This document shows, in pieces, positions 17,924 to 25,265 of a stretch of 64,000 nucleotides of DNA (the stretch's first letter is position 1; every line of letters starts with the position of its first letter). Source of the stretch: Clostridiales bacterium (GTDB lineage: Bacteria > Bacillota > Clostridia > Christensenellales > Aristaeellaceae); assembly GCA_015056365.1 (NCBI GenBank), contig SVGM01000004.1, positions 62,001 to 126,000 of the forward strand, written 5' to 3'. Made by a program: the position numbers and the translations under genes. The notes beneath the pieces were generated by a model. That model was not told the DNA's origin and did no database searches. It saw only the letters and a list, made by a program, of their open reading frames with translations.

Positions 17924-19171
17924 TTACTTTTGCCCGGTGTAACGCCTACGTGGTTGCGCATACATTTCCTGTTCTGTCGAAAGAGGAGCACCCTGCTGTG
18001 CGTTTTGGGGCACAACATTGTACGGTCGCTTCACATTACCATTTGGCTGATAAGGCGACTGTCCATGGTCATGCTGGACGTAGTACTGCTGCGGATAACA
18101 CAGCTGAGATTGGAGCTGTTGCGGCAGCTGCCCCCCCTGTTGCGGATAGTAAGGTTGCTGCCATTGTGTCGAATACTCTTGCGCAATACGCTGTTGTTGA
18201 TAACCTTGCTGAGGATAATTCTGTGCACCATAATAGGGTTGCCGATACATCTGCGGTGAAAAATTCTGTTGCAAAGATTGTGGGGACTGTCCCCGCAGTG
18301 AATTGGGCGGAGAGTACAGCTGCTGAGGTGATGCATACTGTGCTGGTTGCTGTACAGCCTGCTGTGGTGGCACATACTGCGCTGGCTGCTGCATGGATTG
18401 CTGTGGTGACACATACTGCGCTGGTTGCTGCACAGCCTGCTGTGGTGGCATATACTGCGCTGGTTGCTGCACAGCCTGCTGTGGTGACATATACTGCGCT
18501 GGCTGCGGCACAGATTGCTGTGGAATATAACCCTGCCGGAAGGAAGAATCAGCAGGCGTTTTTTCTTTAATCAATGGTTTTCCCAGTATTTTTCTAGAAA
18601 AGCGATTGATCAATGTTACCAATCCAAAATGAGCCTTGTCCGAATCTTGGACGGATTGCTCGTTCTTCTGCTTATTTTCAAGCGAATCGGTATAGAACAC
18701 AAAGGCGATCATCAACCCGCAAACCAGGATTGCCACATAAATACCTGGCGGCTGCTGAATGTAACTTGCCAGATAACCCAACTGCGGAATCGCAAAGAGC
18801 GCTTTGCCTATGATATTGTTTGCGCTGACCAGCGATGCATCCACATCCCTGTTTGCATCACCCTTGGTACGGTAACGGACGATTGTTGGATACGTCTCGT
18901 CAGGAACGATTTCCACAATGCGGTGGGTGGCGATCACATTGGGCGAGATGCTGAAGGTAATTACGTCGTTTACCCGGAGTTTACTGGCGTCCACAGCTTT
19001 AACATAGATCAGTGAGCCTGTGGGGTAGGTCGGCTCCATCGAGCCGGTCAGTACGCCATACACCTGAATACCGAAGATGCGAATTCCTGCGATCAGGAAC
19101 GCAAACACCACGGCTACCACTACCAACCCAGTGGAGAGGTTTTTCAAGAACTGAATTTTCTTTTGATCCAC
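17924..19171 (-). CDS. sipW: SipW-type signal peptidase I with long Gln/Pro/Tyr-rich tail
   Basis: Membrane serine protease of 415 residues that should process the TasA-like proteins encoded upstream. It has one membrane helix at about 13-35, the nucleophile motif TGSMEPTYPTGS (Ser44), and ATHRI (His83) where bacterial type I enzymes have lysine; this ER-type dyad defines SipW. TKGDAN follows and a second helix lies at about 143-160. The remaining 255 residues should be cytoplasmic and include five 13-residue repeats and a Q/P/Y-rich end. I chose GTG at 19171 because AGGAGG lies five bases upstream; it overlaps the pilin stop (TAGTG). The tail is not a normal SipW feature. Confidence 0.88.
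   Translation of the reverse strand: MDQKKIQFLKNLSTGLVVVAVVFAFLIAGIRIFGIQVYGVLTGSMEPTYPTGSLIYVKAVDASKLRVNDVITFSISPNVIATHRIVEIVPDETYPTIVRYRTKGDANRDVDASLVSANNIIGKALFAIPQLGYLASYIQQPPGIYVAILVCGLMIAFVFYTDSLENKQKNEQSVQDSDKAHFGLVTLINRFSRKILGKPLIKEKTPADSSFRQGYIPQQSVPQPAQYMSPQQAVQQPAQYMPPQQAVQQPAQYVSPQQSMQQPAQYVPPQQAVQQPAQYASPQQLYSPPNSLRGQSPQSLQQNFSPQMYRQPYYGAQNYPQQGYQQQRIAQEYSTQWQQPYYPQQGGQLPQQLQSQLCYPQQYYVQHDHGQSPYQPNGNVKRPYNVVPQNAQQGAPLSTEQEMYAQPRRRYTGQK
18329..18523. repeat. Five 39-base tandem repeats in sipW (PQQAVQQPAQYxx)
   Basis: In-frame units encode PQQSVPQPAQYMS, PQQAVQQPAQYMP, PQQAVQQPAQYVS, PQQSMQQPAQYVP and PQQAVQQPAQYAS (residues 217-281). Units are nearly identical at DNA level, so slippage or unequal exchange probably changes copy number. 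Confidence 0.92.
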
Positions 19172-19806
19172 TACGGCCTCCTGAAAATACATTCTTTCCT
19201 GTACAGCAAAACCAATCCCATGCTGCTGAGCAGCAGCAGCGCCGTCCATAGCAACGGCCAGGCATGGTCGCCAGTATTGGGAATGTCATAATAATCGCAT
19301 ATATTTTCGAATTCTGCAACTATTTCCGTAGTGGATTCACCATTTAATGTGAACTCAGCAACTATTTCGTGATGTGCATCAAGCTTGAGGGTAATGCAGA
19401 TGTCGTAAACCGAATCATCGTAGATGATATACTTCTGTCCGTCATTAAGCTCATACAAATGATAACAGAAGTTCTTGCCCACATCCTCGGCAGTGAAAGG
19501 CAGATTCACCGTGGCCCAGCCATCGGAGAGGGAGGTCATCTCTGTGATCACGCCGGTATCCTTATTCATCAGGTGAAATACGAAACCAGCAGGGCTGATC
19601 TCCTCGTCGCTCATGCTGAGCACCGTTTTGTGTACGCGTACTGGCACGGAGATATCCTGCGGAGGTAGGTACTCCACGCGGAAAATGTTGTGGATAGTGT
19701 TGGTACGATCGGCTATGTAGGCCACAGTTGAGGGCAGCCCCGTCGCGACAGCGGCCACGACACAAAGGAGCAAAGCCAGCACACGCCACAGATGGCGAAT
19801 CTTCAT
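19171..19806 (-). CDS. Sortase-type surface pilin with SipW-type signal and IPNTG anchor
   Basis: 211 residues. The N-terminal hydrophobic segment ends LPSTVAYIADRTNTIHNIF, the pattern of SipW-processed proteins. Residues about 50-165 resemble the FctA/Spy0128 pilin fold with isopeptide-forming Lys (VRVHKTV) and a conserved YELND segment. The C-terminus has the sorting signal IPNTG, a hydrophobic helix and RKE. Such proteins are covalently anchored or polymerised by sortases, but no sortase gene is in this window. A GAAAGGAG site precedes the ATG, and translation is coupled to sipW. Confidence 0.82.
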   Translation of the reverse strand: MKIRHLWRVLALLLCVVAAVATGLPSTVAYIADRTNTIHNIFRVEYLPPQDISVPVRVHKTVLSMSDEEISPAGFVFHLMNKDTGVITEMTSLSDGWATVNLPFTAEDVGKNFCYHLYELNDGQKYIIYDDSVYDICITLKLDAHHEIVAEFTLNGESTTEIVAEFENICDYYDIPNTGDHAWPLLWTALLLLSSMGLVLLYRKECIFRRP

Positions 19807-19836
19807 GAGGCTTCACTCCTTTCTTGCGTGTAAAGA

Positions 19837-20466
19837 TCAAAATGGGTTCAGAGTATCCAGCGGCAGAGCCATGTTGAGAGCTTCTACGGCAGAGGGGGCA
19901 ACATCGCTGAAGGGTGTTGGGTCGATAGCAAGCACCTGCATCTGCACGAAATCTTTACGGTAGCGGGCAAGCTGCTCACTGGTGATGCTGTTGCTCATGG
20001 TGATCGTGAGCGTCACCTCCGGCGAACTTACGCCGTGATCAAGTGCTGCTATATAGGTAAATGCTTTCATGCGGTAAGGCGTCTGGTCGATGGTGATGGG
20101 TATCCAATCATCGTGCGTAATGAAACCGTTTCCTACAGAAAAGTCGATATCCAGCTCAGGCCAGCTGTCAGCGTCATACTGGATGGCGTAGACCAGTCGG
20201 AAGTATACTTTGCCCTCACCCTGATTTTGCACACAGGCGACACGTGAGGCTGAGCCGCCTGGATAGAGCTGCTGAGGCGTATGATCGGAGACCAACGCCA
20301 CATGGACAGGTGTACCGGCACCACCCTGTTCGGGCAGGCCGAACTCTCCAAGCCAACCGGTCAGGTCTGCGAAAACTTCATCCAAGTCAGGTAGGGCAAA
20401 GGTGCCATTGATCAGCACAAGGCAGACAAGAATGAAACATACGGCAGCCAGCAGGGCTTTTTTCAT
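19837..20466 (-). CDS. Exported protein of the SipW operon, unknown fold
   Basis: 209 residues with a signal peptide (MKKALLAAVCFILVCLVLIN, then GTFALPDL). The mature part is predicted to be beta-rich, with AGTPVHVALVSDHTPQQLYP, RVACVQNQGEGKVYFRLVYA and TLTITMSNSI. The motif of a tight signal followed by a strand-rich domain resembles the camelysin/TasA group, but the T-x-A-Y/F-L-T-D signature is missing. Thirty bases separate it from the pilin gene. It may be a minor subunit or adaptor of the same surface structure; this is inference from position. Confidence 0.65.
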   Translation of the reverse strand: MKKALLAAVCFILVCLVLINGTFALPDLDEVFADLTGWLGEFGLPEQGGAGTPVHVALVSDHTPQQLYPGGSASRVACVQNQGEGKVYFRLVYAIQYDADSWPELDIDFSVGNGFITHDDWIPITIDQTPYRMKAFTYIAALDHGVSSPEVTLTITMSNSITSEQLARYRKDFVQMQVLAIDPTPFSDVAPSAVEALNMALPLDTLNPF

Positions 20467-20501
20467 GGTGCGGGACTCCTTTCATAGGATTCGGAACAGC
20501 A

Positions 20502-20588
20502 GGCAAACCGTGTTTGCCCGCCATCGGCAACCAAAAGGCACGAGTAGCTCGCGCCCTTTGGTTGCCGCCCCTCATGACGCGGGGCGGC
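20502..20588 (-). other. Cluster of three perfect or near-perfect stem-loops between genes
   Basis: The gap between 20466 and 20610 holds three successive hairpins: GCCGCCCC/GGGGCGGC (20564-20588), a 17-base imperfect stem CAACCAAA...TTTGGTTG (20528-20564), and GGCAAAC/GTTTGCC (20502-20518). None has a U-tract on the minus strand, so they look like mRNA processing or stability elements, or partial attenuators, that could lower expression of the downstream pilin and sipW genes. Confidence 0.7.
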
Positions 20589-20609
20589 GAAAAAAGTCAA
20601 GGTCTCAAA

Positions 20610-21995
20610 TTATTTGGCGGTAACAGTCCAGGTGCTGCCGTTATTGACAGCCTCATAGCCTTCGGCTACCCAACTGCTGGGATTGAAACCGAAGGTGCCA
20701 CCGGTGATGATGATGCTGCCATCGCCGAGTATGCCTGCGGTGTAACCGTCGCGGGTAGAAGCGGGGCCAAAGGTACCACCATTTACGTAGACAGTGGCGC
20801 CGCTACCAGCATAGATGTATGCCCTCTTCTGGTTCTTCGTAGGGCTGAAAGAGAACGTACCATCCTCAATGGTGACGACAGTGCCATCGTCTACAACGTA
20901 GAAGTTATAACGGCCGGAGGTGCTGGCGGAGTCCACATAAACGCTGCCACCGTTGAAAACGACTTGCGCACCACCATCGGCACCGATACCGCCACCAGCG
21001 GAAACGATATCTACGTTTTCGTAAGTAACCTCAGCACCTGCACTGATAATGTTGGAGTAGTTTCCTTCGTTGCCTGCGTTCATTACGATATCCTTGAGCG
21101 TAGCATCACCGGTGCTCTTAAGACCAACAGCATTGCTCTGAATGGTGCCGCCGTTGATTTCCATCGTGCCGTTATTGTAGATGGTGCCACTCAAGGTTTT
21201 ATCGTCTAGTTCAATGGTGAATTCGCCACCCTCAGGGATCGTATGGTTATCAGCGGAAATTTCGGCATCAAAAATGATGGTGCTGGAAGTCTCCAGTGCC
21301 GTGACAAGCTCATCAACAGTGGAAACATGGATTACGGTGGGCTCCCCCTCAACATCCCCGCCATTCGCGCCGCTCTCGCCGCCAGCGCTCAAGCCGCCCC
21401 ACTGGGTGGTGTAGGCTTCATAGGCCTCGTCAACAGTGGTGAAACCATCGGTCTGAATGGCAAAGCCATCAACGATGACCTTCAGGTCGTCCACGTTCGC
21501 CATCTCGCCCACGATTTCGCCATTCTCAACAACTACATACTTGCCGTCCTGAAAATCCACCTTGTCGGTCAGGGTCACGCCCTGCAGGAAGGCGGGGGTT
21601 GAGGTACCAGGCAGCAGCTTGTAAGGATGCTTCACAACATAGCTCACATAGCCCTCGTGTATTGTAACGCCTTCAAGAAGCGTGCCCTCGTAGCCCTCCA
21701 ACCAATTAGGCGTGATGTGCCCTGCCAAACCCTCTGGCACGGACACAGTCATCCACACCCAGGCTTCACTGCTCTTGTGGACGTTCTTCACGCCTGCTTT
21801 CTTCTCGACCTCCACGCCTGGCAGCAGCGGGGAGTCCTGTTCGTATTCTTCTTCGACCTCAATATCCACATTGCCCATGGTGAAGGTGTTCTCCACGGTG
21901 TCACGGTCGGTCAGGAAGGCCAGGGTACCACCAGTCGCCATGGCGACGCTCAGCACCAGCGCCAGGATCAGAACCAATTTACGGTTCAGTTTCAT
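20610..21995 (-). CDS. TasA/camelysin-type surface protein with beta-helix C-terminus
   Basis: 461 residues. The N-terminus has the SipW-type signal: MATGGTLAFLTDRDTVENTF, then TMGNVDIEVEEEY, typical of TasA-family proteins. Residues to about 210 form the TasA-like module and are almost identical to the next protein upstream. A Gly/Glu linker leads to a different C-terminal half of about 240 residues, with regular turns such as NNGTMEINGGTIQSN and VYVNGGTFGPAS, indicating a right-handed beta-helix like adhesins. There is no LPXTG motif. CCAAGGAGG precedes the ATG. Confidence 0.8.
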   Translation of the reverse strand: MKLNRKLVLILALVLSVAMATGGTLAFLTDRDTVENTFTMGNVDIEVEEEYEQDSPLLPGVEVEKKAGVKNVHKSSEAWVWMTVSVPEGLAGHITPNWLEGYEGTLLEGVTIHEGYVSYVVKHPYKLLPGTSTPAFLQGVTLTDKVDFQDGKYVVVENGEIVGEMANVDDLKVIVDGFAIQTDGFTTVDEAYEAYTTQWGGLSAGGESGANGGDVEGEPTVIHVSTVDELVTALETSSTIIFDAEISADNHTIPEGGEFTIELDDKTLSGTIYNNGTMEINGGTIQSNAVGLKSTGDATLKDIVMNAGNEGNYSNIISAGAEVTYENVDIVSAGGGIGADGGAQVVFNGGSVYVDSASTSGRYNFYVVDDGTVVTIEDGTFSFSPTKNQKRAYIYAGSGATVYVNGGTFGPASTRDGYTAGILGDGSIIITGGTFGFNPSSWVAEGYEAVNNGSTWTVTAK

Positions 21996-22058
21996 GGTAG
22001 CTCCTCCTTGGTTTATTGAAGTTTCTTTCAGAAGCGCGCGGGTTACGGAGAGATGGAG

Positions 22059-23801
22059 TTAGTTGGGATACTTGACGGTAACACCGGGATAGCTCTCCAG
22101 ACCCTTGACCCCCTGACCGCCGCCGAAGAGCTGGTCAAAAGGAATCAGCACATTATGCGATTCGTCTTCATTGTGATTACACTGAGACAGATCAATACCA
22201 TCCGTGCCGGTACCTGCTTCAACGCGTGCAAACTTGTATTCGCCGGGCCCGTTATAGCTACCGGCACCGAGATCAGCATCTTCGCAGTAGTGGAAGTTCA
22301 CCCAGGGACCGTAGGTAACGGTCACGTTGTTACAGGTAACATAACCAGTAGGATCGGCGACGCCATTGACGCCATCGACCTGACCAATCAGCATACCGCT
22401 GTATCGGTAGAGCCAGTATTGGTAGTTGGCAGCGACGTCATTGATGGCATCCAGCTTACACGCTACGTTGACATTATTAAAGGTAATGGAGCTGTCAGAC
22501 TTGACCATACCAATCACGCCGCCATTACGAGAATCATAGGTACCCCACAGCGGGCCAACCACCGTGTCAGAATCCACGTTTACATTGGTAAACGTACAAG
22601 TGCCGTAGCATTCAGCGGCAACAGCAGCACCGGAATTGTTATAGATGATGACCGTCGCGTCATTAATGCTGATGTTTTCAAAGGTCGTGTTGTTCGCATT
22701 ACCAGCAACACAGGCACCCTCGTTTCTGCCACTGGAAATATATGCACCTTCCATGGTCAGATTCTTAATCACCGCACCCTCAGTGTACGCAAAGAGAGCG
22801 TAGTATTCACCCTCGTACAGCCAGCCCCCGTTTTTGTCATCCAGATTGCTCTGCATGTACATATTGGAGATCGCATAATCCTGACCATTAAAGGTGCCCT
22901 TGAAAGACTTGCCATTTTGCGAGTGACCAATGGGATTAAATTTCGGCTTATTGTCCTCGGCATAGGTCCGTTCACAGCCCAAGCAGATATTACTGCCCAG
23001 CTTCACGGTCTTACCCTCGAAGGTGTTGCCACCATCAACCAGATCGGCCAGACCTGCCAGCTGTTCGGGGGTGGTCAGCACAAACTCGGTATCAGTTTCG
23101 TTATACCAGCTGGTGTCCGAGGCGCCTTCCCAGCAAATGTGATTGGGGTCTTCGTCGCCGTCGCCTTCACCGCCAGTCACGCCGGAAGAACCGCCGTTCA
23201 GGCCGCTCCACTGATCGGTGTAGGCTTCGTAGGCTGCATCAACGGTGTCAAAACCATCAGGCTGCATGGCGAAACCGTCAACGATGACCTTCAGGTCGTC
23301 CACACTCGCCAACTCGCCCACGATTACACCATTCTCAACAACGACATACTTGCCATCCTGAAAGTCCACCATATCGGTCAGGGTCACGCCCTGCAGGAAA
23401 TCGGGGGTAGAGGTGCCAGGAAGCAGCTTGTAGGGATGCTTCACAACATAGCTCACATAGCCCTCATGTACAGGGGTGTCAATCTTCGTGCCCTCGTAGC
23501 CTTCCAGCCATACAGGCACGATGGCATCTTCCAGCTCCGCAGGAACGGATACAGTCATCCACACCCAGGCTTCGTTGGTCGGGTGAACGTTCTTCACGCC
23601 TGCTTTCTTCTCGACTTCCACGCCAGGCAGCAGCGGGGAGCCCTGTTCGTATTCTTCTTCGACCTCAATATCCACATTGCCCATGGTGAAAGTGTTCTCC
23701 ACGGTGTCACGGTCGGTCAGGAAGGCCAGAGTACCACCAGTCGCCATGGCGACGCTCAGCACCAGCGCCAGGACCAGAACCAATTTACGGTTCAGCTTCA
23801 T
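22059..23801 (-). CDS. TasA/camelysin-type surface protein with GLUG-like repeat C-terminus
   Basis: 580 residues. The first about 210 residues duplicate the previous protein (signal with GGTLAFLTDRDTVENTF and LLPGVEVEKKAGVKNVH). After a Gly/Ser/Asp linker the C-terminal 350 residues differ: LTTPEQLAGLADLVDGGNTF, then short strand-turn units (GAVIKNLTMEGAYIS, TFENISINDA) characteristic of GLUG-type beta-helices. Probable SipW substrate and fibre or matrix component. AGGAGGAATAAC precedes the ATG. There are 63 bases to the downstream paralogue. Confidence 0.8.
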   Translation of the reverse strand: MKLNRKLVLVLALVLSVAMATGGTLAFLTDRDTVENTFTMGNVDIEVEEEYEQGSPLLPGVEVEKKAGVKNVHPTNEAWVWMTVSVPAELEDAIVPVWLEGYEGTKIDTPVHEGYVSYVVKHPYKLLPGTSTPDFLQGVTLTDMVDFQDGKYVVVENGVIVGELASVDDLKVIVDGFAMQPDGFDTVDAAYEAYTDQWSGLNGGSSGVTGGEGDGDEDPNHICWEGASDTSWYNETDTEFVLTTPEQLAGLADLVDGGNTFEGKTVKLGSNICLGCERTYAEDNKPKFNPIGHSQNGKSFKGTFNGQDYAISNMYMQSNLDDKNGGWLYEGEYYALFAYTEGAVIKNLTMEGAYISSGRNEGACVAGNANNTTFENISINDATVIIYNNSGAAVAAECYGTCTFTNVNVDSDTVVGPLWGTYDSRNGGVIGMVKSDSSITFNNVNVACKLDAINDVAANYQYWLYRYSGMLIGQVDGVNGVADPTGYVTCNNVTVTYGPWVNFHYCEDADLGAGSYNGPGEYKFARVEAGTGTDGIDLSQCNHNEDESHNVLIPFDQLFGGGQGVKGLESYPGVTVKYPN

Positions 23802-23820
23802 TTGTTATTCCTCCTATCTC

Positions 23821-24576
23821 TCAGGGGTGTGCATCTGTCGTGTTAGTTACTGTCATCTGCGCATCGAAGGCGGCCCATGCCTCAGCTTCATCAGCAAAGC
23901 CAGTGGTCTGGATGGCGTGACCATTCACATCGATGGCGAAATCCGTTAGCTGAGTCAGGTGCGCATTGGTCAACTCGCCCGGGATCTTGATGGTCTCGAA
24001 CAGCGCAGGAAGAACCGCATTCTCTGTGCTCGTGGGTTCCACCGCCTCAAAGTAACGGAACTCCAGTGTGTAGGTGTTCAGTTCCTCGTTCTTCTCCATT
24101 GTGCCGGTGTATACCCACTCGGTGTTATCGCGACCCGTAACGAAATCACCGGGCACGAAACCGTTGGGATACTTTTCGGGGTACTGACTCTGCAGTTCAG
24201 CGAAGATAGCATCAATTTCCGCCGCGTTCGTGATCGTCACCACCATGCGGACATAGGCTTCTTCGCTCCCGGCCTTGACAGTCATGGTCGGGTCCTTGAC
24301 GTACTCGCTGCCGGGAAGGAGGGGGTATTCGTTCTCTTCCTCAGTGCGCTTGTTGGGGTCGGGATGTTCGGGATCTTCGGGATCGTATTCCGGGTCAGGA
24401 ATGGGGTCGCCATTCTCGTCTACCTCGGTCTCATCCACGACGATGTCCACGTTGCCGATGGTGAACTTATTGGTCACGCCCGCGCGGTCAGTCAGGTACG
24501 CGATGGTACCAAACGCTACACTGGACACGATCATCAGTGCACATACCAGCATGATGAGCGACTTTTTCTTCTTCAT
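23821..24576 (-). CDS. TasA/camelysin-type exported protein, first gene of the operon
   Basis: 251 residues. The signal region reads SSVAFGTIAYLTDRAGVTNK and then FTIGNVDIVVDETEVDE, the SipW-substrate pattern. A P/D/E-rich loop (DPEYDPEDPEHPDPNKR) is inserted in the TasA-like fold, followed by YPLLPGSEYVKDPTMTVKAG and an AYVRMVVTI strand. It lacks the long C-terminal beta-helix of the two larger paralogues, so it could be the major structural subunit. AGAAGGAG lies upstream. It is followed after 19 bases by the 580-residue paralogue. Confidence 0.78.
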   Translation of the reverse strand: MKKKKSLIMLVCALMIVSSVAFGTIAYLTDRAGVTNKFTIGNVDIVVDETEVDENGDPIPDPEYDPEDPEHPDPNKRTEEENEYPLLPGSEYVKDPTMTVKAGSEEAYVRMVVTITNAAEIDAIFAELQSQYPEKYPNGFVPGDFVTGRDNTEWVYTGTMEKNEELNTYTLEFRYFEAVEPTSTENAVLPALFETIKIPGELTNAHLTQLTDFAIDVNGHAIQTTGFADEAEAWAAFDAQMTVTNTTDAHP

Positions 24577-24600
24577 GGCAGATGCTCCTTCTGTAGTTCT

Positions 24601-24728
24601 CTATCCTGCGTCCACTGCTTTTGCGGCGAAATGCAACACAATCGTCATTATGTATACAAGTGAGTAGAACAAAACGCAGTGGACGCATTCCTTTTACAAA
24701 TTTTACCACTCAGGATAGTTCGCATCAA
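24601..24728 (-). promoter_or_regulatory. Promoter and nested inverted repeats of the SipW/TasA operon
   Basis: Minus strand TTGATG (24723-24728), 17-base spacer, TAAAAT (24700-24705); the start would be near 24693. The leader contains a long stem: GCGTCCACTGC-G-TTTTG (24670-24686) pairs with CAAAA-GCAGTGGACGC (24608-24623), ending about 20 bases before the ribosome site. A separate 8-base inverted pair, CTATCCTG in the promoter spacer (24711-24718) and CAGGATAG (24601-24608), could be a split operator. The regulator is unknown. Confidence 0.6.
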
Positions 24729-25054
24729 CTCAATTAACAAAATTATCCAATATTTCTAAGAACTTCTTAATAAATCAGACAAAATCAACGCAGAAAATGA
24801 CACCCGCATTACACAAGAAACGCAACAGGCGTGTTTAGCGCACAATTTTTTGTTTCAAATCCATTTCGGTAGCCAGCTCGACTCCTGTTAGGCCGTTCCG
24901 CGGGGGATGTCGGGATATCCACTATCAAACTGTTTAACAAACCAAAGTTTTGCACTTCTTCACAAAGCAAACAATCCTAAAGATTTGTTAAAGTAGTTAT
25001 GGCAACGGGGCAAACTCACGCGTATCCTCTACATATGGCATTCTCCACGCAATC
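24729..25054. other. Non-coding AT-rich gap between the SipW operon and ftsH
   Basis: This stretch of over 300 bases is AT-rich compared with its neighbours. It contains no gene that I can support, apart from the 28-codon open fragment described separately, and no clear transfer RNA or terminator. It probably holds upstream regulatory sequence of the SipW operon. Confidence 0.5.
24835..24921 (-). pseudogene. 28-codon protein-like fragment of unknown origin
   Basis: Between an in-frame TAG and a TAA the minus strand encodes 28 residues beginning WISRHPPRNG and ending TEMDLKQKIVR. It has no start codon and no ribosome site, and is more protein-like and GC-richer than the flanking AT-rich spacer. 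It may be a relic of a gene or mobile element. I do not recognise the family with certainty. Confidence 0.3.
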
Positions 25055-25088
25055 AAAAAGCCTGACCGTGAGCGCAGTCTGGCTTTTT
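25055..25088 (-). terminator. ftsH terminator
   Basis: Minus strand AAAAAGCCAGAC (25077-25088) pairs, with one mismatch, with GTCAGGCTTTTT (25055-25066), which also provides the U-tract. It lies about 75 bases after the ftsH stop. Confidence 0.8.
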
Positions 25089-25108
25089 CTATTTTCAAAC
25101 CTCGTTCA

Positions 25109-25265
25109 TATCAGACGCCGGTTTTGGCTTTTTGTTTCAGAACAGTTCTCCCTAGGTGTTCCGTTAGTCCTGCGCAGCAAGGATCTCCATGAATGTTTCA
25201 CCGGAGATGGTCTCCTTCTCCAGCAGGTATGCGGACAGCCGATCCAACAGAGCACGGTCCTTGCT
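25109..25265. repeat. Direct repeat copy B: 3' end and trailer of the intact ftsH
   Basis: This is the functional copy of the duplicated segment also present at 17751-17912. Similarity includes the last 35 or so FtsH codons and the downstream TATCAGACGCCGGTTTTGG trailer. Confidence 0.85.

Noticed and set aside
18329-18523. Regular 39-base repeats as a CRISPR array
   Set aside because: The units are contiguous without unique spacers and encode in-frame protein repeats.
22053-23846. 597-codon open frame on the plus strand opposite a TasA-type gene
   Set aside because: Antisense shadow; the minus strand gene has a SipW signal and AGGAGG.
24601-24718. MITE-like element with CTATCCTG terminal repeats
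   Set aside because: Terminal repeats are only 8 bases, no target duplication is visible and the element overlaps a plausible promoter and leader.
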